A DNA stretch of 64,000 bases from Cellulomonas sp. Y8 (GTDB taxonomy: Bacteria > Actinomycetota > Actinomycetes > Actinomycetales > Cellulomonadaceae): the NCBI RefSeq assembly GCF_008033115.1, contig NZ_CP041203.1:3038001-3102000 (forward strand), read 5' to 3'. Position 1 is the first letter of the stretch, and each line of letters begins with the position of its first letter. This document shows positions 51,776 through 61,569 of the stretch, piece after piece. The notes beneath the pieces are model-generated. The model searched no databases and was not told where the DNA came from. It worked only from the letters and a program-made list of their open reading frames with translations. A program made the position numbers and the translations under genes.

Positions 51776-52981
51776 ACCCGCCACCTCGGTGAGCACGGCG
51801 TCCAGCCGCCCGCGCGCCCAGGCCCAGTCGTGGGTCCGCGCCCAGGACCGGCAGCGCGACCCGATCCGGCGGCGCAGCGCCTCGTCGTCGGCGAGGGCCT
51901 CGAGCGCCGCGGCGAGCTCCGCAGGGTCGTCCGGGCGCACCAGCACGCCGGCGTCGCCCGCGACCTCGGGGATGCCGCCGATCGCCGACGCCACGACGGG
52001 GACCCCGCTGGCCATGCCCTCCATGACGGTGAGCGCGAACGGCTCCGCCCACCGCGAGGGCACGACCACGACGTCCGCGTCCCGGTACACCGCGGCCACC
52101 TCGGCGCGCGGGGTGAACGGCAGCAGCCGCACCCGGTCGCCCAGCGCGGCGGCCTTCGCGCGCAGGTCCCGCTCGTACGGCGACGGGGCCGCGCCCGCGT
52201 CGAAGTTCTGCGAGCCGACCAGCGTCAGCTCGACGTCGTCCCGGCCGAGCCGTGCGACCGCGTCCAGGACCACGTCCGCGCCCTTGTCCGGGATCATCCG
52301 GCCGACGAACAGCACCCGCAGCCGCTCGCCGCGCCCCGGGTCCGGGCGCGGCACGAACCGGGTGGTGTCGACGCCGTTCGGCACGACCCGGAGCCGGTCG
52401 CGCAGCCGCGCGGGCAGGTGCGCCGCGGTCTGGTCGGCGAGGGCGCCGCTGACGCACACGATCGCGGCGGCCCGGCCGAGCACCCGGTCGGCCTCGCGCG
52501 GGCTGTAGGTGCGCAGCAGCAGGTTGTGCGCGTACAGCACGGCCGCGTGGCGCTCGTGCACCAGCGGGACCAGCTGCGGGGCGTTGTGCGCGAGCACCAC
52601 GCCGGGCGCCCACGCCTCCTGGTCGCCCAGCGTCGGGCGCAGCGTGCGCCGCACGCCCGGGCGTGCGAGCCCGAGCCGCCCGGCCAGCGCGTCGAGGTAG
52701 CGGTCCGCCGGGCGCGCGGTGGCGAGCGGGTAGCCCACCGGGTCCGCGCTGGCGTACCGGTCGGGGTACGTGCCGTCCGCGACGACGACCCGGGGCCGCG
52801 GGGCCGCGCCCGCCGGGAGTGCCGCGCAGAGCCCGTCGACGACCGTCGGGATGGCCGACCCGGTGCGCGGGGAGAAGTGGTCGCCGGGGGTGAGGACGTG
52901 CACCTCGGGCACGCGCGCGGCCGCGCCGGCGTCGCCGCCGCCCGACCCGCCCGTCCCGCCGGACCCGCCGGACGCGCTCAC
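51752..52981 (-). CDS. Glycosyltransferase family 4
   Basis: GT-B glycosyltransferase of 409 residues after a Gly/Ser-rich N-terminal tail (VSASGGSGGTGGSGG). Blocks: VLTPGDHFSPRTGSAIPTVV, VLAHNAPQLVPLVHERHAAV, VLYAHNLLLRTY, donor site LRVLFVGRMIPDKGADVVLDA, and AEPFALTVMEGMASGVPVVAS with the E-x7-E motif. GTG start overlaps the GT2 stop upstream. Confidence 0.91.
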   Translation of the reverse strand: MSASGGSGGTGGSGGGDAGAAARVPEVHVLTPGDHFSPRTGSAIPTVVDGLCAALPAGAAPRPRVVVADGTYPDRYASADPVGYPLATARPADRYLDALAGRLGLARPGVRRTLRPTLGDQEAWAPGVVLAHNAPQLVPLVHERHAAVLYAHNLLLRTYSPREADRVLGRAAAIVCVSGALADQTAAHLPARLRDRLRVVPNGVDTTRFVPRPDPGRGERLRVLFVGRMIPDKGADVVLDAVARLGRDDVELTLVGSQNFDAGAAPSPYERDLRAKAAALGDRVRLLPFTPRAEVAAVYRDADVVVVPSRWAEPFALTVMEGMASGVPVVASAIGGIPEVAGDAGVLVRPDDPAELAAALEALADDEALRRRIGSRCRSWARTHDWAWARGRLDAVLTEVAGVSPTPVG

Positions 52982-53865
52982 CGGCGCCGGCTCCGCGGCT
53001 CGAGCCCGAGGGCCGCCCACACGTCGGCGGCCGGCCCGCGCCAGCGCGGGATCGTCCACGCCACGGGGATCGTCGCCAGCGCGCGCGCCTTCTCCGCGGC
53101 GGGCACGTCCGAGGCGAGCACGCCCTGGGCGAGCTCGACGCTGACCTTCGTGTGCGGGAACGCGAACCGCACCGACGCGGACGGGGCGTGCCAGGCGACC
53201 TGCGCCTGCCCCTGCTGGGAGAACTGCTCGCTGTGCCGGCGCTGCAGGAACAGCTGCTCGGGCACCAGCTGGAACGGCCCCTGGCAGGCGAGCTCGGCCA
53301 GGATCACCAGGTCGTTCCCGACCGTCGGCCGGATGCCCCGGGTGCGGCGCAGCGCGTCCGTGCGGTGCAGGCCGTAGAACAGGTGCGCCGCCTGCGCCCG
53401 CAGGAAGTGGCCCATCCGCTCGTGCGGCGTCGGCTCGTCGCACGCGAGGTCGGCGTCGTTCAGGTCCTCGGTGACGATCCCGCCCGCGTCGATGATCTGC
53501 GTGCGCGGGTACACCAGGACGGTCGCCGGGTCGGACTCGGCGAACACCTCCAGGCAGCGCCGGACGAACGCCGGGCGCCGGACGTCGTCGGCGGCGGCCC
53601 AGGTGAAGTACGGGGCGGTCGCCAGCGACAGCACGTGGTTGAAGTTGAACCGCCCGCCCCGGTTCTCCGGCAGCCGGACGTACCGGATGCGGTCGTCCTC
53701 GGCCGCCGCGGCGCGGCAGATCTCCTCGGTGGCGTCGGTCGAGGCGTTGTCCGAGATCACGATCTCGAGGTCGGCCTCGTCCTGCTCCCGCACCGAGTCG
53801 AGCGCGGCGGGCAGGTACTTCTCGCCGTTGTAGACGGGCATGCCCACGGTGGCCCTGGGGCTCAT
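52978..53865 (-). CDS. Glycosyltransferase family 2 (GT-A fold)
   Basis: Inverting glycosyltransferase of 295 residues. N-terminal TVGMPVYNGEKYLPAALDSV, EIVISDNASTDATEEIC, and the metal-binding region FTWAAADDVRRPAFVRRCLE, with DXD replaced by ADD, common in GT2. The C-terminal part (FYGLHRTDALRRTRG, QFSQQGQAQ) resembles glycan-modifying GT2 proteins of actinobacterial cell-surface clusters. It lies 40 bases after the hydrolase gene. Confidence 0.91.
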   Translation of the reverse strand: MSPRATVGMPVYNGEKYLPAALDSVREQDEADLEIVISDNASTDATEEICRAAAAEDDRIRYVRLPENRGGRFNFNHVLSLATAPYFTWAAADDVRRPAFVRRCLEVFAESDPATVLVYPRTQIIDAGGIVTEDLNDADLACDEPTPHERMGHFLRAQAAHLFYGLHRTDALRRTRGIRPTVGNDLVILAELACQGPFQLVPEQLFLQRRHSEQFSQQGQAQVAWHAPSASVRFAFPHTKVSVELAQGVLASDVPAAEKARALATIPVAWTIPRWRGPAADVWAALGLEPRSRRR

Positions 53866-53905
53866 CGTCGTCGTCCCTCCTGGGAGCGGGTGGCGGTCGG
53901 GTCGG

Positions 53906-56900
53906 TCATGCGGCGGGTCCGTAGGCGGCGAGCCGCACCAGCGACACGGGCCAGGTCGGCTCGGGCCGCACGGGCTCCCACGCGGGCAGCAGCCCGCCGG
54001 ACTGGCCGGAGTAGTTCACGTCGGGGACGGTGATCCCCCGGGTGGTGGTCGAGGGCACCTGCACCCGGACCGCCGTGACGGTGCGGGGCTCGAAGGTCAC
54101 CGACGTGGTGCGGGCCAGGAACAGCCCGTCCTGCCGGCCGACCTCGTGCCACGCGCCGTCCTCGTCCTGCACCTCGACGGTGTACGCCCGGACCCCCGAG
54201 GTGCAGCACCGGATGCCGGCGCTCTCGACGACCACCCGGTCGACGGTGGCGGGCGTCGCCAGGTCGACCTGCACCCACGGGCTGTCGTCCGGGCCGTCCT
54301 CGGTGCGGGCCCCGGCGCGCCACGGGTTCGCGCCCGCGCCGCCCTCGGCGACCAGGTCGGCCGGGTCGGTGCCGTCGGTGCTGGAGCTCGCCGTCACCGT
54401 GCCGTCGGCCAGCAGGTCGGTGCCCGCGTCGGCGTCCGGGGCGACGGCGAGCGCGGCGTCCGCGGTGAGGAACACCGGCGAGCCGGTGACCGGCAGCGGG
54501 GTCGGCTCGCCGGCGGCCAGGTCGACCGTCCGGGCGCCGCCGTAGACGTCCGTCACGGTGACGGTGGTCGCGGCGTCTGCCGTCACCAGCGCCGTGGTCA
54601 CCTCGTCCTGCGTCCAGACCGCGAGCAGCGGGTCGTCCCGGGTGCCCGCGGGGGCCGGGTTGCCCGCGGCCGAGGGCGCGCCGGTCGCCGGGCCGAACGC
54701 CATGGCGTGCAGCGCCGGGTCGCCGGTGTCGAGCAGGTCGGGCGCCCCGCGGCCGTCCAGGACCCCGGACACCGCGGCCATCGCCAGCGCACCGGGCTTC
54801 ACGAACGAGCCCAGCTGCACGAGCGACCAGGTGAAGCCGCCCTCGCCCCAGCCGCCCTCGCTGAAGAAGTACATCCACTCGTCCACCCCGAGCTCGCGCA
54901 TCCACAGCAGGGAGCGGGCCACGTCGTAGGCCTGCGCCCAGTGGTTCGCCGGGCCGTCCGACCACCAGCCGGACTCGGTGTCCCAGACGGGGACGTCGTC
55001 GCCGCACGCCGCGAGCACCTCGCGCAGCGCGGTGATCTGCCCGATCGGGCCGTCGGCGCCCTCCTCGTCCCAGGACCGGTTGAACCCGGTGTAGGGGTGG
55101 ATCCCGACGACGTCCATCGACGCGCAGCCGCCGGCGTCGACCACCTGCTGGTACCAGGGCACGACGACGTTCAGCGCGTTGCCGCCGACGACCCGGGCCT
55201 GCGGGTCGGCCCCGCGCACGGCGTCGGCGAACGGCGCGAGCACCTGCGTGGCGTAGGCGGCGCCGTCGCCGAAGCCGGTGTTGTTCGGCTCGTTCCACGG
55301 GGCCCAGAGGTGCAGGTCGGGCGCGCCGGCGCGCAGCGCGTCCGCGATCACCCCGACCCAGGCCCCCCAGGTGCCGTCGGCGACGGCCTCGGCCTCCGCC
55401 TCCCCGCCCTGGCCGACCTGCACGTAGAGCTGCACGTCCGAGTCGGCGGCCAGGGTCGCGGCGGCGTCGATCCCCGCGAACGGGTCGCCGTCCTCCGCGC
55501 CGGGCAGCGCCGCCAGGTCCAGCCCGGCCGCCGACGGGGTGGCCGTCACGTCCGGCACCAGCCGGCCGAAGTCGAGCTGCACCCGGTGGCTGCCGAGCCC
55601 GAGCTGCGCCGCGAGCTGGACGCCGCGCAGCGGGCCGGGCCCGCCCCAGTCGGCGCCCTCGGCCAGCGAGGCCGGGTCGTAGGTCGCGCCCTCCCCGCCG
55701 ACGGCGTAGCGCAGGCAGGTGGCGGTGCGGACCGCGCCGGTGGCCTTCTCGACCAGGGTGGCGTGCACCTCGTACGGGCCGGGCCGGGCCGCCGGCAGGT
55801 CGAGCGGCACCTCCCCGCCGTCGGCCGGGATCGCCACCGTGCCGGACGTCGCCTCGACGGGCGGGTCCAGCCAGGGGTCGCCGGTCACCTCGTAGCGGAG
55901 CTCGTAGGCGTCGGCGAGCGCGCCCCACGACGGCGCGAACGCGGCGTGCACCGCGGGCGTCGTCCCGGGCCCGAAGTAGTCGTCCACCGCCTCCGTGCCC
56001 AGCCCCGCGCCGAAGCCGAGCAGGTCGAGCGACGACGCGTGGTTCACGTCCCAGACGATCGGGGCGTCGAGCAGCAGGTCCAGGTCCGCGTCCTCGACGC
56101 GGGACAGCTGCAGGCCGCCGCCCTCCTCGCGGGGGGAGGCGAAGTAGACGGCGTCGCCGCCGCGCACGAACGGCGTCAGGTCGGCGAACCGGAAGGTCGA
56201 GCCCTGGCCCTCGCCGGACAGCGACTGGCGCCGCCACACGCCGTCGGGGCCGACCTCGAGCAGCCGCCAGGTCGGCCCGGCCACGAGCAGCCCGCCGTCC
56301 GCGGCCGTGGCGACCCCGGTCGGGTGGTCCAGGCCCGGCGCGCCGCCGTTCGACGCCCCGGACAGCGGACCCTCGATCCGCAGCCCCGGGGTGCCGTCCG
56401 CCGCGTACCGCACGAGCGCGATCGACGACGACTGGTCGTCGGCGTCGCTCATCAGCACGAGCGAGCCGTCGTCCTGCGGGTAGAACCGGGGGTAGGAGCC
56501 CCACTCGAGCTCCGGGCCGTCACCGTCCACGGTGCCGTCGGCGCGCAGCAGCGCCAGCCGGTGCGAGTCGGCGAGCACGACGGTCGCGAGCACGCCCGAG
56601 CGGCCCGCGGTCCAGCCGAGCACCGCCCGGACGTCGCCGCGGTCGAGCGCCGCGAGGTCCCAGGTGGTGCTCGGGTCGGCCGAGCCCGCGGCCCACAGCG
56701 CCACGGTCGTGCCGCCGGCCGAGCCGTCGGTGGCCAGGACGCCGCCGTCGGTCGTCAGGGCGAAGCTGCCGGGCGCGTCGTCGCCGCCGTCGACCACGAC
56801 GGGCGTGCCGGCCTTCCCGTCGGACGTCCAGCGGCTGATCGTCGTGGTGCCGCCGTCGCGCTGCAGCGCGGCCACGTGGTCGCCGGTGGCCGCGAGCTGG

Positions 56901-57217
56901 AGCGGCACCGCGTCGCCCAGGTCGGCGAGGTCCTGCACGTCCGCGACCGGGGCGTCGGCGGCCAGCGCGGCGTACCGGTCGGGGTCGGCGACCCCGCACA
57001 TCCGCGCCGCGGGGTCGCCCGCGGTCGGCGCTCTGGCCACGGCGCCGTCGCCGGTGCCGGGCTGCTGCGCGGCGAGCTGCCACACCCCGATCCCGGCCGA
57101 GGCGCCGAGGACCGCGGTCAGGCCCAGGACCACGCCGCGGCGGCCCCACCGGCGGCGGGGGGCCGGGGCGGGGGCGCCGGCGGGCGGGTCGACCGGCGGG
57201 ACGGCGGGCGCGGCCAC
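53906..57217 (-). CDS. Membrane-anchored glycoside hydrolase, GH39/PslG-like, with C-terminal discoidin domain
   Basis: Very large protein (1103 residues). A basic N-terminus and one helix (about 28-48) act as a signal anchor, so most of it is extracytoplasmic. Residues 70-430 look like a beta-propeller (repeated DGxxxV strands); about 570-830 form a clan GH-A TIM barrel with the acid/base motif WNEPN (641-645) and nucleophile motif DTESG (about 747); the last 165 residues form an F5/8-type C/discoidin-like carbohydrate-binding module (WVQVDLATPATVDRVVVES). Such a hydrolase in an export operon resembles PslG of Pseudomonas, which trims exopolysaccharide at the membrane. Substrate specificity is unknown. 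The GTG start is one base after the wzm stop. Confidence 0.85.
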   Translation of the reverse strand: MAAPAVPPVDPPAGAPAPAPRRRWGRRGVVLGLTAVLGASAGIGVWQLAAQQPGTGDGAVARAPTAGDPAARMCGVADPDRYAALAADAPVADVQDLADLGDAVPLQLAATGDHVAALQRDGGTTTISRWTSDGKAGTPVVVDGGDDAPGSFALTTDGGVLATDGSAGGTTVALWAAGSADPSTTWDLAALDRGDVRAVLGWTAGRSGVLATVVLADSHRLALLRADGTVDGDGPELEWGSYPRFYPQDDGSLVLMSDADDQSSSIALVRYAADGTPGLRIEGPLSGASNGGAPGLDHPTGVATAADGGLLVAGPTWRLLEVGPDGVWRRQSLSGEGQGSTFRFADLTPFVRGGDAVYFASPREEGGGLQLSRVEDADLDLLLDAPIVWDVNHASSLDLLGFGAGLGTEAVDDYFGPGTTPAVHAAFAPSWGALADAYELRYEVTGDPWLDPPVEATSGTVAIPADGGEVPLDLPAARPGPYEVHATLVEKATGAVRTATCLRYAVGGEGATYDPASLAEGADWGGPGPLRGVQLAAQLGLGSHRVQLDFGRLVPDVTATPSAAGLDLAALPGAEDGDPFAGIDAAATLAADSDVQLYVQVGQGGEAEAEAVADGTWGAWVGVIADALRAGAPDLHLWAPWNEPNNTGFGDGAAYATQVLAPFADAVRGADPQARVVGGNALNVVVPWYQQVVDAGGCASMDVVGIHPYTGFNRSWDEEGADGPIGQITALREVLAACGDDVPVWDTESGWWSDGPANHWAQAYDVARSLLWMRELGVDEWMYFFSEGGWGEGGFTWSLVQLGSFVKPGALAMAAVSGVLDGRGAPDLLDTGDPALHAMAFGPATGAPSAAGNPAPAGTRDDPLLAVWTQDEVTTALVTADAATTVTVTDVYGGARTVDLAAGEPTPLPVTGSPVFLTADAALAVAPDADAGTDLLADGTVTASSSTDGTDPADLVAEGGAGANPWRAGARTEDGPDDSPWVQVDLATPATVDRVVVESAGIRCCTSGVRAYTVEVQDEDGAWHEVGRQDGLFLARTTSVTFEPRTVTAVRVQVPSTTTRGITVPDVNYSGQSGGLLPAWEPVRPEPTWPVSLVRLAAYGPAA

Positions 57218-57218
57218 G

Positions 57219-58043
57219 TCAGATCACGTCCGCGAAGCCGCGTTCCATCTTCGAGAAGATCAGCGCGCCGCCGACGAACACCGCGACGCTCACCCCCGCC
57301 GTCGCGGCCATCTGCCACGTCGCGGGCTCCGCGAGGCCGAGCAGCGACCACCGGAAGCCCTCGAGGATCCAGGTCAGCGGGTTGATGTCGAACAGCCAGC
57401 GGATGCCCTCGCCGACCTCGCTCAGCGAGTAGGCGAGCGGGCTGGCGTACAGCAGGGTCTGCAGCGCGAACGGCACCACGTAGGCGATGTCGCGGAACTT
57501 CACCATGAGCGCCGAGGCGGCCATGCCGAGCCCGGAGCCCAGCAGGATCACCGCCAGGATCCACAGCGGCAGCGTGAGCAGGGCCCAGGTGATCGGGATG
57601 TCGTACCAGATGATCAGCCCGACCATCAGCACGCCCGCCACCAGGAAGTCCACCAGCACCGACAGAACCGAGGACAGCGGGACGAGCAGCCGCGGGAAGA
57701 ACACCTTCGACACCAGCGCCTGGTTGTTCACCAGCGACGGCGCGGCCCGTGACACGATCCCGTTGAACAGCGTCCACGCGAGCATGCCGGTGAACGAGAA
57801 CACGAAGTACGGGACGCCGTCGCTGGACAGGTCGGCGATCTGCCCGAACACGATCGAGAAGATGCCGGCGCTCAGCAGCGGCTGCAGGACCACCCAGATG
57901 ACGCCGAGGGCGGTCTGCCGGTAGCGCAGCTTGAGGTCGCGGATGCCGAACCGGGTGAAGACCTCGCGGGCCTCCCACATCTCGCGCCACGCCGGCAGCG
58001 GCAGGCGCCCGGGCGGGTTGATGACAGTCGTGCGCGTGGCCAT
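57219..58043 (-). CDS. ABC-2 polysaccharide export permease (Wzm/TagG-like)
   Basis: Inner-membrane half of the ABC exporter (274 residues, six helices). The amphipathic N-terminal block FTRFGIRDLKLRYRQTALGV and IWVVLQPLLSAGIFSIVFGQ are hallmarks of Wzm/RfbA/TagG permeases. The loop and helices before WLFDINPLTWILEGFRW are also typical. It lies four bases after the wzt stop and one base before the hydrolase start. It is likely to export a finished, lipid-linked polysaccharide. Confidence 0.94.
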   Translation of the reverse strand: MATRTTVINPPGRLPLPAWREMWEAREVFTRFGIRDLKLRYRQTALGVIWVVLQPLLSAGIFSIVFGQIADLSSDGVPYFVFSFTGMLAWTLFNGIVSRAAPSLVNNQALVSKVFFPRLLVPLSSVLSVLVDFLVAGVLMVGLIIWYDIPITWALLTLPLWILAVILLGSGLGMAASALMVKFRDIAYVVPFALQTLLYASPLAYSLSEVGEGIRWLFDINPLTWILEGFRWSLLGLAEPATWQMAATAGVSVAVFVGGALIFSKMERGFADVI

Positions 58044-58046
58044 CGC

Positions 58047-59255
58047 TCAGCGCCTCTCGTAGTCGAAGTCGGCGAGGACGAGGCCCGCGTCGAGCCCCTC
58101 GTCGGAGACCGCCTGCGGGTAGGGCAGCACCGGGTGGATCTCGAACCGGCCGGCGCCCTCGAACGAGTCGAGCACCCCGGAGGAGCACACGAACAGGTCG
58201 ACGGTGTACTCGCCGGGCTTGAGCCAGGGCTCCTTGATGGTGAGCGCGATCTTCTGCTCCTGCGCCGGGTCCAGCCACAGGCCGCTGACCCGGGAGTCGC
58301 ACTGCAGGATCGTCGTGCCGTGCCGGTCGTTGATGTGGCAGGACACGAAGTACTTGCCGATGTAGTCGGCGTTGGCCGAGACCAGGAACTCGATGGTCTT
58401 CGGCTCGGTGGTCTTGTACAGCGGGCTGGACACGGTCGCGGAGGTGATCCGGACCTCGCCGGTGCCGGGCCGGCGGTCGATGTCGGTCTGGCTGATCGCG
58501 ACCCGGTCCCGGCTGGTCTGGTAGAGCTCGATCGCGTCGTCGACCGTGCCGTGCATGACGAGCTTCCCGTGCTCCAGGAAGATCGCCGAGCTGCACAGCG
58601 TCTTGACGGTCTGCACCTGGTGCGACACGTACAGCACGGTGCGGCCCTCGGATGCGACGGTGCGCATCCGGTCGAGGCACTTGGCCTGGAACTCGGCGTC
58701 GCCCACCGCGAGCACCTCGTCGACCGCGAGGATCTCGGTGTCGAGGTGCGCGGCGACCGCGAACGCGAGCCGGACGTACATGCCGGAGGAGTAGCGCTTC
58801 ACCGGGGTGTCGAGGAACTTCTCGACGCCGGAGAACGCCACGATCTCGTCGAAGCGCTGCTTGATCTCGCTCTTGCGCATCCCGAGCAGGGTGCCGTTGA
58901 GGAACACGTTCTCGCGGCCGGTGAGCTCCGGGTGGAAGCCGGTGCCGACCTCCAGCAGCGAGCCGACCCGGCCCGCGAGCTCGATGCGGCCCCGGGTGGG
59001 CGCCGCGACGCGGGTCAGCAGCTTGAGCAGGGTCGACTTGCCGGCGCCGTTGCGGCCCAGGATGCCGACGGCCTCGCCGCGAGGGATCTCGAAGCTCACC
59101 TCGTCGAGGGCGCGGAACTCCTCGTACTGCGCGCGCTGCAGCGGGTGCCGCAGACGCTGCAGCACCGCCTCGGCGGCCGTGGACGGGGCGTCGTCGGAGG
59201 TGGCGATCCGGTACGACTTCCCGACCCCGGCGGCCCGGATGGCGACATCGGTCAT
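58047..59255 (-). CDS. ABC polysaccharide export ATP-binding protein (Wzt/TagH-like)
   Basis: ATPase half of the exporter, 402 residues. Walker A GRNGAGKST at 67-75, signature KRYSSGMYVRLAFAVA, Walker B ILAVDEVLAVGD and switch YVSHQ. The C-terminal 150 residues form a beta-rich Wzt-type domain (TVSSPLYKTTEPKTIEFLVS...), which in Wzt homologues recognises the modified non-reducing end of the polysaccharide and couples export to chain termination. The ATG overlaps the upstream GT4 stop (ATGA). Confidence 0.94.
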   Translation of the reverse strand: MTDVAIRAAGVGKSYRIATSDDAPSTAAEAVLQRLRHPLQRAQYEEFRALDEVSFEIPRGEAVGILGRNGAGKSTLLKLLTRVAAPTRGRIELAGRVGSLLEVGTGFHPELTGRENVFLNGTLLGMRKSEIKQRFDEIVAFSGVEKFLDTPVKRYSSGMYVRLAFAVAAHLDTEILAVDEVLAVGDAEFQAKCLDRMRTVASEGRTVLYVSHQVQTVKTLCSSAIFLEHGKLVMHGTVDDAIELYQTSRDRVAISQTDIDRRPGTGEVRITSATVSSPLYKTTEPKTIEFLVSANADYIGKYFVSCHINDRHGTTILQCDSRVSGLWLDPAQEQKIALTIKEPWLKPGEYTVDLFVCSSGVLDSFEGAGRFEIHPVLPYPQAVSDEGLDAGLVLADFDYERR

Positions 59256-60325
59256 GACTGGTCTCCGTGCTGCTGGGGGGTCGTGTACAGGCGCTCGTAC
59301 GCGTCGGCGACGGCGGTGAGCGAGAAGGCGCGGGACCGCTCGAGGCCCGCGGCGGACAGCGCCGCGCGGCGCGGGGCGTCGAGCAGCACGTCGGCCAGCG
59401 CGGTGCCCAGGTCGTCCAGGTCGGCGAGCACCGCGGCGCGGCCCTCGTCGGAGACGTACCGGGCGCCGACGTTCGGGGTGGCGACGACCGGAAGGCCGCT
59501 GGCCATCGCCTCGGCGTACGGGATGCCGAAGCCCTCGTAGGACGACGGCAGGCAGAACACCCAGGCGCGGCGGTAGGCGTCGGCCAGGTCCTCGTCGGAC
59601 AGCCGGCCGAGCACCCTGACGCCGGGCCCGGGGTCGGCGGGGGCGTCCCGCGTGACCATCCACAGCTCGGCCTCCGGCACCCGCGGCAGCACGTCCCGGG
59701 CGAACGCCGCCGCCAGGTCCTTGCCGCGCTTGCGGCCGTGCCAGGTGCCGACGAACAGCACCACCGGGTGGTCCGCGCGGCCCGCGGCGTCGCCCGGGGT
59801 GAACCGTGCGGTGTCGACGCCGTTCGGGATGACGTCGTGCGACCGCGGCACCCAGCGGCGGGTCTGCGGGGACACCACGACGACCCGGTCGGCGACGACG
59901 GACGCGAGCACCTCGGTCATGCCGAGCAGCAGCATCCGGAGCTTCTCCTTGGCTCCGCGGATGTGCCGCGCCTCCTCGAAGCAGGAGCCGTGCACCGTGC
60001 GGACGTGCAGCGGCGCGCGCCGGCGCCACAGCCAGTAGTCGTCGCCGTGCGCGTGCAGCACGTCGTAGCCCGTGAAGTCCTGCTTGCGCAGGTCGGTCGC
60101 GAACCGGAACGTGCGCAGCGAGCCGGCCATCGCGACGTGCCGGTGGCCGTAGGTCGCGCCGGGGACGGGCGGGCAGTCGCTGAACATGTCGACGTGGTGG
60201 CCGCGGCGCGCCAGCTCGGTGGCGAGCTCGTGGGCCTGGAAGCCCACGCCGATCTTGCTGCCCGACGGGAGGTAGTAGGACAGCATCGCGATGCGCAGCG
60301 GGGCCGCGGTGGTGGCCTCACCCAT
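59252..60325 (-). CDS. Glycosyltransferase family 4
   Basis: GT-B glycosyltransferase of 357 residues. Blocks: IAMLSYYLPSGSKIGVGFQA, VLHAHGDDYWLWRRRAPLHV, HDVIPNGVDTARFTPGD, donor site VVLFVGTWHGRKRGKDLAAA and SYEGFGIPYAEAMASGLPVVAT (E-x7-E). It overlaps the WbsX-like gene by eight bases and Wzt by four, so it is co-translated with the exporter genes. Confidence 0.92.
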   Translation of the reverse strand: MGEATTAAPLRIAMLSYYLPSGSKIGVGFQAHELATELARRGHHVDMFSDCPPVPGATYGHRHVAMAGSLRTFRFATDLRKQDFTGYDVLHAHGDDYWLWRRRAPLHVRTVHGSCFEEARHIRGAKEKLRMLLLGMTEVLASVVADRVVVVSPQTRRWVPRSHDVIPNGVDTARFTPGDAAGRADHPVVLFVGTWHGRKRGKDLAAAFARDVLPRVPEAELWMVTRDAPADPGPGVRVLGRLSDEDLADAYRRAWVFCLPSSYEGFGIPYAEAMASGLPVVATPNVGARYVSDEGRAAVLADLDDLGTALADVLLDAPRRAALSAAGLERSRAFSLTAVADAYERLYTTPQQHGDQS

Positions 60326-61493
60326 GCGCGACGCCGTCCGACGGGGCGGGTGCCGCGAGGGGGTGCGGCGTGAGCACCCGGGCCGGCTCCGTGGCGAGCG
60401 TGCTCGTCCCGGTCAGGCCGGCGCGCAGCGCCTCGAGCCACGCGTGCCCGTGCTCCAGGTCGGGCTCGAGGTAGTTGCCCTCGGCCCACTCGTTCCAGGA
60501 CTTGACCCACAGCAGCCGCTCCTCGGGCCGGCGGTCCGCCAGGGTGTCGACGGCCTGGCGCACGTGCCGGCCGAACAGCTCGGGGGAGGAGCCGGTGACC
60601 ACGACGGCGCGCGAGCCCGAGCGCGGGGAGTTGTCCCAGTTCGGGTAGACGCACGGCTGCAGGCGGTCGGAGATGCCGGCGGGCGCGGGCTCGAAGTCGG
60701 GTGCGTGCGGGAAGATCTCGGGCTTCCCGAGCTTCCGGCCCAGCCGCATCCGCAGCACGTCGGCGCGGGTCTGCCGGGCGGGGATCCGCATGTAGACGCC
60801 GGCGTCGAAGCCGGCCGCGTCCACGTCGGTGTACTTGGGGCCGCGGCCGAGCAGGTCGGACACCTCGGCGACGAGGTAGAGCCCGGGCAGGCCGGCCGCG
60901 CGGGCCATCGCCTGCCAGCGGTCGACGAACGCCGCGGCGTCCGGCAGGTCCTCCGGCCGGAACACGTAGAACACGGGGCGGTCGTCCACCCGCAGGTAGC
61001 GCTCGTCGCGGAACGCGGGCAGCAGGGAGTCGAAGTGCGCCTGCTCGTCCTCGGGCCCCGGGTACGTCTGCTCCATCAGGACGCGGTCACTGGCGCCGTG
61101 CCAGATGCCGCTCCAGGTCTGGTTGGCCCAGGCGAGGCAGAACTTCACCGACGGGGCGCCGGAGGCGAGCACCTCGGTGAACGGGCGCTCGAGGATCCGC
61201 CGGCCGCCGCCGAACCAGTAGTGCCAGTACACGAACGCCTCGACGCCGTACCGCTGCGCGAGGTCGCTCTGCGCCTCGCGCGCCTCGGGCATCCGCAGGT
61301 CGTAGAACCCGAGGTCCGCCGGGATGTGGGGCTGCACGTGCCCGCGGAACAGCGGCCGGGCCTTCGCGGTGTTCGTCCACTCGGTGAAGCCGGGGCCCCA
61401 CCACGCGTCGTTCTCCGGCACCGGGTGGAACTGCGGCAGGTAGAACGTGACGGCGCGGGCGCGCAGGTCCGTGCTGCTGTCGGTGGACGGCAC
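60318..61493 (-). CDS. WbsX-like (GH99-type) glycan protein
   Basis: Member of the WbsX family (GH99-like), 391 residues, cytoplasmic, no signal peptide. Diagnostic blocks are AVTFYLPQFHPVPENDAWWG, GFTEWTNTAKARPLF, FVYWHYWFGGGRRILERPF and SWNEWAEGNYLEPD. The family is often annotated as a glycosyltransferase in O-antigen clusters, but the fold is a GH99-type TIM barrel; catalysis is not established. It is the first gene after the promoter-like region at 61570-61600. The GTG start has GGAGAGGGG upstream. Confidence 0.88.
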   Translation of the reverse strand: MPSTDSSTDLRARAVTFYLPQFHPVPENDAWWGPGFTEWTNTAKARPLFRGHVQPHIPADLGFYDLRMPEAREAQSDLAQRYGVEAFVYWHYWFGGGRRILERPFTEVLASGAPSVKFCLAWANQTWSGIWHGASDRVLMEQTYPGPEDEQAHFDSLLPAFRDERYLRVDDRPVFYVFRPEDLPDAAAFVDRWQAMARAAGLPGLYLVAEVSDLLGRGPKYTDVDAAGFDAGVYMRIPARQTRADVLRMRLGRKLGKPEIFPHAPDFEPAPAGISDRLQPCVYPNWDNSPRSGSRAVVVTGSSPELFGRHVRQAVDTLADRRPEERLLWVKSWNEWAEGNYLEPDLEHGHAWLEALRAGLTGTSTLATEPARVLTPHPLAAPAPSDGVAHG

Positions 61494-61569
61494 GGTCCCC
61501 CCTCTCCTGGTGGTCCTGGGTGGCCGGGGGGACGGGTCGTCGTCCCCAGGCCCGTTCCTGCTGCGATGA

